From assembly GCA_018883705.1 (NCBI GenBank), contig JAHLFQ010000024.1, positions 1-32,429 of the forward strand: a stretch of DNA of 32,429 bases. The letters run 5' to 3'. This DNA is from Candidatus Cellulosilyticum pullistercoris. GTDB lineage: Bacteria; Bacillota; Clostridia; Lachnospirales; Cellulosilyticaceae. Made by a program: the position numbers and the translations under genes. A model generated the notes under the pieces. The model was not told the origin of the DNA and did not search any database. It was given only the letters and a program-made list of their open reading frames with translations. Of the stretch, positions 16,470 through 23,541 are shown piece by piece (the stretch's first letter is position 1; each line of letters starts with the position of its first letter).

Positions 16470-16607
16470 TCATCCTACCTCATTCTCACCGTTAGGCAGC
16501 TTTTGGAAATCACTGCTATTTTTAGTAACTTCCTCATAAGCCTTATAGTTAAGATACGTATCAACTTGTCCTGTTATCATAAAATAACTCCAAAATTCTT
16601 GTAACAT
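16470..16607 (-). CDS. yqzL: YqzL family small protein
   Basis: 45-codon ORF between era and recO. It starts at ATG 16607 behind AGGGGG and ends in TGA at 16470-16472. The protein begins MLQEFWSYFMITGQVDTYL and continues NYKAYEEV, matching the YqzL pattern (Phe/Trp-rich N-terminus, then TG.(I/V)..YL..K). Family function is unknown. Its genomic slot is exactly that of yqzL in B. subtilis. Length, motif and position together make this a real gene, although its size makes it easy to overlook. Confidence 0.88.
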   Translation of the reverse strand: MLQEFWSYFMITGQVDTYLNYKAYEEVTKNSSDFQKLPNGENEVG

Positions 16608-16706
16608 ATTCTCAAGCCCCCTAATGGTTCATTTATAGTTAAGTTATGCAGTTTTGGGCTAACTATCCTACAAAAAAAATACCAATTGCAAGTACCTTGA
16701 CATTTA

Positions 16707-17615
16707 TTACATTAGATCTTTTCCATTATAACCGTAGTTTTTTATTAAAAAATCACTATCGCGCCAATTCTTTTTAATTTTTACCCATAGCGTTAGATAA
16801 ATTTTAGAACCTAATAAGCGTTCAATATCATATCGTGCTTTAGTTCCAATTTCTTTAATCATTTGTCCCTGTTTTCCAATGATAATGCGTTTATGAGAGT
16901 CTCTTTCACATACAATTGTTGCTTCAATATCAACAACATGTCCTTTTTCTCTTCTTTTCATGGTGTCTATTTCTACAGCAATACCATGTGGGATTTCTTT
17001 ATCTAAAAGATGAAGTGCTTTTTCACGAATAATTTCTGCTACAATTTGTCGTTCAGGTTGATCCGTTAACATATCACTTGGGAAAAATTGAGGACCTTCT
17101 GGTAAATAAATTGGCATTGTTTTTAAGATAGCTTGTAAATTAAGTCCTTCATATGCAGAAATAGGAATAATTTCCTTGAAGTCATAGACTTTACGATAAG
17201 CATCTATGGTCTCTAGTACCGTTTCCTTTGGCACACTGTCGATTTTATTAATACATAAAAATACAGGTGTTTCAATGTGCTTTAAACGTTCGATAATTTC
17301 TTCATCTACTCTTCCAATAAAAGGGTCTGCTTCTACTAAATAAAAAATAACATCTACTTCATTAAGTGTTGTAATAGCAGACTTCACCATAAATTCACCT
17401 AATTTATTCTTTGGAGTGTGAATCCCTGGGGTATCAATAAATACTGCTTGAAATTCTTCCGTTGTTAATACGGTTTGAATACGATTTCTAGTCGTTTGAG
17501 GCTTATTAGACATAATGGCTACTTTTTCTCCAATAAGCTGATTCATGAGTGTTGATTTTCCTACATTGGGTCTTCCAATAATAGATACAAAACCTGATTT
17601 AAATGATGCGTTCAT
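16707..17615 (-). CDS. era: GTPase Era
   Basis: Ras-like GTPase with a C-terminal KH domain that binds the 3' end of 16S rRNA and assists 30S maturation. The 302 residues are typical. The G1 motif is GRPNVGKST (14-22), G3 is DTPGIHTPKNKLGEFM, G4 is NKID, and the KH signature is IIIGKQGQMIKEIGTKAR. C-terminal KIKKNWRDSDFLIKNYGY is the Era-typical end. The start follows AGGAG with 6-nt spacing. It lies 70 nt after ybeY and 99 nt before yqzL; dgkA and cdd, which precede era in B. subtilis, are missing here. Confidence 0.98.
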   Translation of the reverse strand: MNASFKSGFVSIIGRPNVGKSTLMNQLIGEKVAIMSNKPQTTRNRIQTVLTTEEFQAVFIDTPGIHTPKNKLGEFMVKSAITTLNEVDVIFYLVEADPFIGRVDEEIIERLKHIETPVFLCINKIDSVPKETVLETIDAYRKVYDFKEIIPISAYEGLNLQAILKTMPIYLPEGPQFFPSDMLTDQPERQIVAEIIREKALHLLDKEIPHGIAVEIDTMKRREKGHVVDIEATIVCERDSHKRIIIGKQGQMIKEIGTKARYDIERLLGSKIYLTLWVKIKKNWRDSDFLIKNYGYNGKDLM

Positions 17616-17685
17616 TAACTTCTCCTATTCTTCCTCTTGTAAATCTATTTTATTGTCTCTTTATTCCATGATTATTTATAGCTTT

Positions 17686-18186
17686 TTATCTTAATATAGA
17701 TAAATATTGTAACACACTTTCTTGCTTATTGACCATCTTTTTCTCATCTTCAGGTGTCATATGATCATAACCTAATAAATGAAACATACTATGTGCTACT
17801 AAAAAACATACCTCACGTTCTAAACTATGTCCAAGGTATTCTGCTTGTTCTCTTGCTTTCTCGTCACATAAAATAATATCTCCGAGCATGACTTCCTCAG
17901 TATCATAATTTATGCAACTTGAGTAGTCAATTTGATCCCAATTAATATAACCTATTTCTTCTGCATCTATTTGTGGAAAAGATAAGACATCTGTAGGGCG
18001 ATCTATATTTCTATGTGTTTTATTAATTTCATGAATACGATTCATATCTACCATGGTTAAGCTTACTTCTACTTCATAAGGTACTTCTTCTTCATCTAAA
18101 CAACGTTCAATAACGCTTTCAACCTTTTTATACAGGTTTGGATATTGGTTAAAAAAACCAGTTTCATCTTCTAATAAAATTGTCAC
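17686..18186 (-). CDS. ybeY: Endoribonuclease YbeY, rRNA maturation factor
   Basis: Zinc-dependent RNase (UPF0054) required for 16S rRNA 3'-end processing and ribosome quality control. It has 166 residues. The metal-binding signature AHSMFHLLGYDHM has the three histidines of H-x3-H-x5-H. Upstream are INKTHRNIDRPTDVLSFP and LGDIILC, both family hallmarks. The start is GTG, placed directly after the TAA of pgpH (TAAGTG), so translation is probably coupled. The neighbours pgpH-ybeY-era are a conserved Firmicutes set. Confidence 0.96.
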   Translation of the reverse strand: MTILLEDETGFFNQYPNLYKKVESVIERCLDEEEVPYEVEVSLTMVDMNRIHEINKTHRNIDRPTDVLSFPQIDAEEIGYINWDQIDYSSCINYDTEEVMLGDIILCDEKAREQAEYLGHSLEREVCFLVAHSMFHLLGYDHMTPEDEKKMVNKQESVLQYLSILR

Positions 18187-20232
18187 TTATTTATCATTCC
18201 TTTCTGGATAAGCTATACGTTGATGATACATGCCAGTTAGCATTTTTGTAAAGGAGTCTATGATTTTATCTAAATCAGAAATATAAATTTCACATTCATC
18301 AAGCTGACCTTCTTCTAATTTTTGCTTGACACTTTTTCTAACAACATCTTCAATTTGGACTTCTCTACCTAACTTATCCTGCATAGATCTTACAGTAGCT
18401 TCAACGATATCTGCAAGCATTACAAGTGCAGTCTCTCTTGTTTGTGGTTTAGGTCCTGGATATTGAAAACTTTTTTCTAATATTGGTTCTTTTGATTCTT
18501 TTTGCGCTTTAACATAAAAATATTGCATAATGCTTGTCCCATGATGTTGGCGAATAAAATCTTTAATATAGTTAGGTAACTGATATTCATCTGCTAATGT
18601 TATACCTGCTATGACGTGAGATACAATGACCTCATAACTTTCTTTTGGTGTCATATAATCATGAGGATTAATAATACCTTGGTTTTCTTTAAAATAATTA
18701 CTACAGGTCAGCTTACCAATATCATGATAATAACCACCAACTCTAGCAAGTAAAGCGTTAGCACCTATGCTTGCTGCTGCAGCTTCAGCTAAATTAGCTA
18801 CAAGCAAGCTATGATAATAAGTCCCTGTCGCTTCGATTAAAAGACGCTTCAAAATAGGTTGATTAGGATTTGTCATTTCTAGAAGTTGCATAGGTGTTAC
18901 AAAGTCAAACAATGATTCAAACATAGGCAATGCTCCAATGACAGCAACAACTGAAATAATCCCCATAATAAATGCAACAATACCTTCTGAAACAACACTC
19001 ATACTTAGATTAGCACCGATCAGTAGTTTAAGTGCTAGATAGGTTGCAAATTGGATCCCTCCAACGGACACTGCACTAATTAATGTTTTTGTACGTTCAT
19101 GCATTCTTGTTACAATAAGAGTACTTGCAATACCAGCTATTATAAAGTATAAGATAAAAACGATGTCACCTTTAAAAATAACAGCTGAAAAAATGACAAT
19201 AAGAATATGCGTCATAAATGCAATATGAGGTCCCATTGCAAAGGCAATAATCATACATACAACACTTAGCGGTAGATATACAAAAGGTAATCCTAATAAA
19301 GTTCTTGTTACAAGCAAAGCCATACTGTATAAAATAAAAATCAAACTAAATTGTTTGTTTTGATGTCTTCTTGTAATAGATTTATTATAAAGAATATAGG
19401 TTTTTCTTATATAATAATAATATAAAAACCCTACTAATAGGATAAGTAAAATAATGCCGATATATTGCTTGATGCGACTAGCTGGATCTGTATCTAGATA
19501 TCCAACTTTCTCTAGAAGTTTATATACTTCCTCAGTTACTCTTGAACCCTTTTCAACAATCTTTTCTTGAGCAAGAACATATACTGTATCTACTTTATCT
19601 CTTGCAACCTTTTTTTGCTCATTTGTTGCAACCTCATCTATAACCACATTAGGCTCTAATACAGTATTAATAATATCTTCAGCGATTTTTTTTAGTGAAG
19701 CACTTAACTCTGTTTGCTCTATAGCTTGGCGTACTTCTATACTTTTATTACTATCTTCTTGAGAAATACCAGCAGCAAATAGCTGGCTTGCCGTATCTAT
19801 ACATATAGCTTTCATTTGCTCTAGTGTTTCCGAAGAAGCATTTAACAAAATTTCGTATTGTTCATTATATAGTCCAATGGGAGAACGACCACTTAAAACT
19901 TCAACTTTTGACTTTTGTAACTGTTCTGCAACTTCTGTTGTTTGAATGGTATTAATATACCTAAATAATGTCTCAATATTACCAATTGCTTTTTCTTGAA
20001 TGGTACTATCTTTTTTATAAACATTCTCTACAGCAGCTTCTGCTTCTTGTTTTTTTCTCGTTGTTGCCTCTTCATTCTCTACTTGAAATGGTGCATAAAG
20101 CGTTTCTTTAGCTATTTCCCCTATTTGAAGAGATATTTTCTGTGTGAAGAAGTTACCTGATACAATACAAAAGAAAGTAATAACTATTGCAATCACAGGG
20201 AAAATAGCCCATCCATATTCTTTGTTTTTCAT
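18187..20232 (-). CDS. pgpH: 7TM-HD family cyclic-di-AMP phosphodiesterase PgpH
   Basis: 681-residue membrane protein: one N-terminal membrane segment, an extracellular 7TMR-HDED domain (about 45-255), a run of about seven membrane helices (about 260-450), and a cytoplasmic HD domain (about 470-650). The HD motif is YYHDIGKL, with IRQHHGTS and MLADIVEATVRS contributing further expected metal ligands. This architecture is that of PgpH (YqfF), which hydrolyses c-di-AMP, a signal controlling potassium and osmotic balance. It sits between phoH and ybeY as in B. subtilis. The function is assigned from the family; c-di-AMP binding was not tested. Confidence 0.93.
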   Translation of the reverse strand: MKNKEYGWAIFPVIAIVITFFCIVSGNFFTQKISLQIGEIAKETLYAPFQVENEEATTRKKQEAEAAVENVYKKDSTIQEKAIGNIETLFRYINTIQTTEVAEQLQKSKVEVLSGRSPIGLYNEQYEILLNASSETLEQMKAICIDTASQLFAAGISQEDSNKSIEVRQAIEQTELSASLKKIAEDIINTVLEPNVVIDEVATNEQKKVARDKVDTVYVLAQEKIVEKGSRVTEEVYKLLEKVGYLDTDPASRIKQYIGIILLILLVGFLYYYYIRKTYILYNKSITRRHQNKQFSLIFILYSMALLVTRTLLGLPFVYLPLSVVCMIIAFAMGPHIAFMTHILIVIFSAVIFKGDIVFILYFIIAGIASTLIVTRMHERTKTLISAVSVGGIQFATYLALKLLIGANLSMSVVSEGIVAFIMGIISVVAVIGALPMFESLFDFVTPMQLLEMTNPNQPILKRLLIEATGTYYHSLLVANLAEAAAASIGANALLARVGGYYHDIGKLTCSNYFKENQGIINPHDYMTPKESYEVIVSHVIAGITLADEYQLPNYIKDFIRQHHGTSIMQYFYVKAQKESKEPILEKSFQYPGPKPQTRETALVMLADIVEATVRSMQDKLGREVQIEDVVRKSVKQKLEEGQLDECEIYISDLDKIIDSFTKMLTGMYHQRIAYPERNDK

Positions 20233-20274
20233 CTTTTGTCCCCCTCTAAGCTCTAAGCTTAGCCTGCTTAGAAT

Positions 20275-21234
20275 CTAGCGCTTATGTTCAAAAGCATCAT
20301 AAGCCTCTACTATTCTTTGTACAATTGGATGCCTTACAACATCTTTTTGACTTAAATACGTAAAACCAATTCCCTCTACCCCATCTAATATTTTCATCGC
20401 ATGTTTTAATCCACTCATTTCTTGGTTAGGTAAATCAACTTGAGTCAAATCACCTGTTACAACTACCTTTGAGTTAAAGCCTATTCGCGTTAAAAACATT
20501 TTCATTTGAGGTGATGTTGTATTTTGTGCTTCATCTAGTACAATAAAAGCATTATTTAAAGTGCGTCCTCTCATATAAGCAAGTGGTGCTACTTCAATAA
20601 GACCTTTTTCCATATTCTTTTCAAAATTTTCTGGCCCCATAATCTCAAACAATGCATCATATAATGGACGTAGATAAGGGTCAACTTTACTTTGCAAATC
20701 TCCTGGCAAAAATCCTAGTTTTTCTCCGGCTTCGATGGCTGGTCTTGTTAAAATAATTTTATTTACTTCATTTTTACGAAAAGCATTAACTGCCATTGCC
20801 ATTGCTAAGTAAGTTTTTCCTGTTCCAGCAGGTCCAATACCAAAAACAACTGTGTTCTTTTTAATTTTTTGAATATACTCATTTTGGCCTAAGGTTTTAC
20901 ATTTGATAGGTTTACCCAGATGGGTTAATATCACTGTATTTTGCTCCATTACATTAGGATCCTCTTCTTTCTTTGTTCCTAATAGATCTAGCATATATTT
21001 AACTCGTTGAGAATCAATTAATTCATTTTTTTCAGCTAGTTTAAATAGTTTTTTAAGGATCTTAAGTGCTAAGTTAACTTGCTCTTTTTCACCTGATACT
21101 TTTAACTTATCATTTCTCAAAACGATTTGAACATTTAATGTTTTCTCAATAAGAAGAGTATGTTCATCAAACTGTCCAAATACATTGGACAAATCATGTG
21201 CAGGTACTTCTATTTCTTTTTCTATTTTATTCAT
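20275..21234 (-). CDS. PhoH family protein (PhoH-like ATPase)
   Basis: 319-residue P-loop ATPase of the PhoH/PhoL family. Walker A is GPAGTGKTYLAMA and Walker B is IVLDEAQNTT, followed by TRIGFNSKVVVTGDLTQVDLP. The N-terminal part (about 1-100) is a KH-like RNA-binding segment. Related proteins are associated with RNA metabolism and neighbour ybeY in many genomes; the exact role is unsettled. Its ATG overlaps the end of yqfD by 8 nt, implying translational coupling. The spacing to pgpH is 42 nt. Confidence 0.95.
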   Translation of the reverse strand: MNKIEKEIEVPAHDLSNVFGQFDEHTLLIEKTLNVQIVLRNDKLKVSGEKEQVNLALKILKKLFKLAEKNELIDSQRVKYMLDLLGTKKEEDPNVMEQNTVILTHLGKPIKCKTLGQNEYIQKIKKNTVVFGIGPAGTGKTYLAMAMAVNAFRKNEVNKIILTRPAIEAGEKLGFLPGDLQSKVDPYLRPLYDALFEIMGPENFEKNMEKGLIEVAPLAYMRGRTLNNAFIVLDEAQNTTSPQMKMFLTRIGFNSKVVVTGDLTQVDLPNQEMSGLKHAMKILDGVEGIGFTYLSQKDVVRHPIVQRIVEAYDAFEHKR

Positions 21235-22447
21235 TTAGCATTTCTCCTTTATTTTGCATCTCTTGTTCAACTCCTACTGGATAACTAATTTCTTCTTCTG
21301 CAACAACATATAAGGTACCAGAAATATGCCTATCTGTTTGTTTAAAATATGCCTCTCGTTTTAGAATACGTACTTCTCCTGATAGGCTTTCACTAACTTC
21401 ATTCCATAATTCAGAAAGTAATCGATCCTCTGCTTCTTCCTTAGTTAGAGTATAATAGGCAGGGACATAGCTAATACACGTTTGTACTTCAACTGCAAAA
21501 GGAAGTGGAAAAAGTTTTGTTATGCGAAGTTGATGCAAAGTAAGCATTTTATCATAGTGATCTGTTAATGCTTTTTCAGAAAACAAAGTTAGGTTTTTAT
21601 CAAAAAACTTTAAAATGTATTTCTTACTTGTTTCATTAGTATAATTTTTTCTAACCTGGTCAAGTGAAATATCACCTGATACTGTATAAATTGTTTTGCC
21701 CCTTATGGTAGCTTTGGATGCAGTATAATAGGGGCTAGGATCCTCTTCACCTAATGGCATCTCACCAGCAACTAACATGTCCCCTTTTTTCACAATGTCT
21801 CCTGCCTTAACCATAGGTTTACCCTTTTCTACAGCGATATATGTAATGAGTGCATCTCTTTTAGCTATAAGTGAGCTTGGAGCTATATCTAAAGCATTCA
21901 TTGTAGGTGGTAAAATACTCTCAGCCACTCTTACAATCATTCGTGTCCCTTCATAATCAATACCAACCCAAATAATATCTGGATAATGCTTAAGAAGAAT
22001 TGTTTCTGCCTCACGTAGATTCATTTTCCCTTTCCAATTTCCTGTGCTATAGCCATTTTCTTCTAATGTATGAATAATATCTAAACTATTAATACGATGA
22101 CTACCTTCTACTTCTACAAGCCATACAAAAGAAGAAAGAAGCCACAACATCATAATAAATATCCCAATACCAATTGCAAATAACTTACGTTTTTTATAAC
22201 GATAAGTAAAAAAAGGAAGTCCATATTTCTCAACGATTTTTAATCTACTTCTTGTTTTTCTTGCATCTTGTTTCATAGCTTTAAAATCTTCTATAGAAGT
22301 AGAAAAGTAAACTTTTTCTCCGATACGTTGAATATTCCACAAAATTAGACCATGATAAGTTGTAAGATTAAGAAATTTTTCGACATTAAATCCACTTATC
22401 TCTACTATAACATACCCTTGTAAATAATGCCATAATGATAAAAACAA
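21227..22447 (-). CDS. yqfD: Sporulation protein YqfD
   Basis: 406-residue membrane protein of the YqfD family, known from sporulation gene sets of Bacillus and Clostridia. A soluble N-terminal domain (about 1-90) ends in a basic segment, followed by one transmembrane helix (about 92-112, IGIGIFIMMLWLLSSFVWLV) and a large extracytoplasmic part. The extracytoplasmic part includes EENGYSTGNWKGKMNLREAE in pieces (ENGYSTGNWKGK, LREAETILL), PDIIWVGIDYEGTRMIV and KPMVKAGDIVKKGDMLVAGE. Its position between yqfC and phoH is as in B. subtilis. The mechanism in spore formation is not known. Confidence 0.93.
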   Translation of the reverse strand: MFLSLWHYLQGYVIVEISGFNVEKFLNLTTYHGLILWNIQRIGEKVYFSTSIEDFKAMKQDARKTRSRLKIVEKYGLPFFTYRYKKRKLFAIGIGIFIMMLWLLSSFVWLVEVEGSHRINSLDIIHTLEENGYSTGNWKGKMNLREAETILLKHYPDIIWVGIDYEGTRMIVRVAESILPPTMNALDIAPSSLIAKRDALITYIAVEKGKPMVKAGDIVKKGDMLVAGEMPLGEEDPSPYYTASKATIRGKTIYTVSGDISLDQVRKNYTNETSKKYILKFFDKNLTLFSEKALTDHYDKMLTLHQLRITKLFPLPFAVEVQTCISYVPAYYTLTKEEAEDRLLSELWNEVSESLSGEVRILKREAYFKQTDRHISGTLYVVAEEEISYPVGVEQEMQNKGEMLNE

Positions 22448-22461
22448 AGTTTATCCTCCTC

Positions 22462-22752
22462 TCAAAGTACAAATCCAACTTGTATAATAGTACCGCTAAT
22501 CATAATATAATCAGAAGTCATCTTTCTTACTTCAAGCTCTATACCATCAATTACTACGACACCACATTTAGTATTCATACGAATCTTCTGTGCTGTATAT
22601 TCTATAAGACCATTAAAATTCTCAATGCTTATTTCCTGATTGCCTGCTAGTACAATTTTAGGAAAGTCACTTACTACCTCCGGTGGCACTTCAAACAATT
22701 TTGAAAGTTGCTCTCTAAATGCCTCTTGATTTTTCTTATTTTTCCCTTTCAT
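22462..22752 (-). CDS. yqfC: Sporulation protein YqfC
   Basis: Small protein of 96 residues, YabP/YqfC family, involved in sporulation. Family pattern: LSKLFEVPPEVVSDFPKIVL, GNQEISIENFNGLIEY and VVVIDGIELEVRKMTSDYIM, given here in pieces. It is the first gene of the yqfC-yqfD-phoH-pgpH-ybeY-era-yqzL-recO run, with 14 nt to yqfD. Start choice: an adjacent in-frame GTG at 22755 lies closer to the GGGGG ribosome binding site and is an equal alternative. The yqeY/floA genes that lie upstream in B. subtilis are not seen here. Confidence 0.92.
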   Translation of the reverse strand: MKGKNKKNQEAFREQLSKLFEVPPEVVSDFPKIVLAGNQEISIENFNGLIEYTAQKIRMNTKCGVVVIDGIELEVRKMTSDYIMISGTIIQVGFVL

Positions 22753-22853
22753 CACATACTGACCCCCTTATACTATTATATTTATGCAAACATACGGACG
22801 AGTAGAAGTAAAACATAAGGATATATTATTTAAGTTACCATTTACTTTATGCA

Positions 22854-22887
22854 AAAAGAGACTAAAGTTTACACTTTAGCCTCTTTT
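22854..22887 (-). terminator. Terminator downstream of the DUF523 gene
   Basis: AAAAGAG and CTAAAGT pair with ACTTTAG and CTCTTTT across one A/C mismatch and a 4-nt loop; transcribed from the minus strand it ends in TTTTT. It lies 65 nt beyond the DUF523 stop. The rest of the 22756-22952 gap shows no convincing gene. Confidence 0.75.
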
Positions 22888-22952
22888 ATATCGATTAAGT
22901 ATGTTATAACAATCCGAATAGGTAAGTCTTCTTGATAGGATTTCTTCTTTAG

Positions 22953-23408
22953 CTAGCATTGCTTAGATAATTCTGCTTCTGTAATCACTTCAATACCTTC
23001 TTTTAAAAGAAGTTCTGCTGTAATCCCATTTCCAACAACAAGATTATGATGAAACGAACCATCGTAAACTTTTCCTTTTCCACACGAAGGAGATTTCGCT
23101 TTAAAAATGGCCTTTTTAATATTGAACTGTTTTGCCAGCTCAAGTACTTTATGAGCTCCCTTTATAAAAGCTATTGTCACATCATCTCCTTCCTTTGTCA
23201 TAACTTTGGCCTTTCCTTCAAGAACATCTCTTGAGCTACCACCCACGATTTCAGCTGGTGTACGAGGTGTATCTAATCCGCCTAATACTTCAGGACAAAC
23301 TTGTATCACCTCCTTGTCTTCCAAATAGGCTATTACATCTTGGTTTAAGTTATCTCCTCCATTGTACTTACATTTTTCACCGCATAGGCAACTACTTACT
23401 AAAATCAT
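22953..23408 (-). CDS. DUF523 domain protein
   Basis: 151-residue cysteine-rich soluble protein of the DUF523 family. Signature elements are SSCLCGEKCKYNGGDN near the N-terminus, CPEVLGGLDTPRTPAEIVGG, and KSPSCGKGKVYDG. The conserved cysteines suggest a metal or iron-sulfur site, but the function is unknown. The start ATG follows GAGGAG with 8-nt spacing. It has its own promoter (23429-23456) and terminator, so it appears to be monocistronic. Confidence 0.93.
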   Translation of the reverse strand: MILVSSCLCGEKCKYNGGDNLNQDVIAYLEDKEVIQVCPEVLGGLDTPRTPAEIVGGSSRDVLEGKAKVMTKEGDDVTIAFIKGAHKVLELAKQFNIKKAIFKAKSPSCGKGKVYDGSFHHNLVVGNGITAELLLKEGIEVITEAELSKQC

Positions 23409-23428
23409 TGTATCATCTCCTCTAGCTT

Positions 23429-23456
23429 AATATAATAACTGTATTTTTATATTCAA
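23429..23456 (-). promoter_or_regulatory. Promoter of the DUF523 gene
   Basis: On the minus strand, TTGAAT (23456-23451) and TATATT (23434-23429) are separated by 16 bp, about 20 nt upstream of the start codon. Confidence 0.5.
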
Positions 23457-23497
23457 TCTACATAAAAAGCTTTCATTTTATTAATAAATTTCCATCA

Positions 23498-23538
23498 AAA
23501 AATTCCTAATGAGATAGGCTCACTCATTAGGAATTTTT
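23498..23538. terminator. Terminator after clpB
   Basis: Perfect 16-bp stem (23498-23513 with 23523-23538), with GGAATTTTT on the plus strand and TTCCTAATGAG/CTCATTAGGAA in the stem. The A/T tracts on both sides allow either direction; the functional user is clpB on the minus strand, which ends at 23542. Confidence 0.85.
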
Positions 23539-23541
23539 ATT

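Noticed and set aside
22782..22877. 31-codon plus-strand ORF starting ATGCAAACATACGG
   Set aside because: No ribosome binding site, and it runs into the arm of the terminator at 22854-22887.
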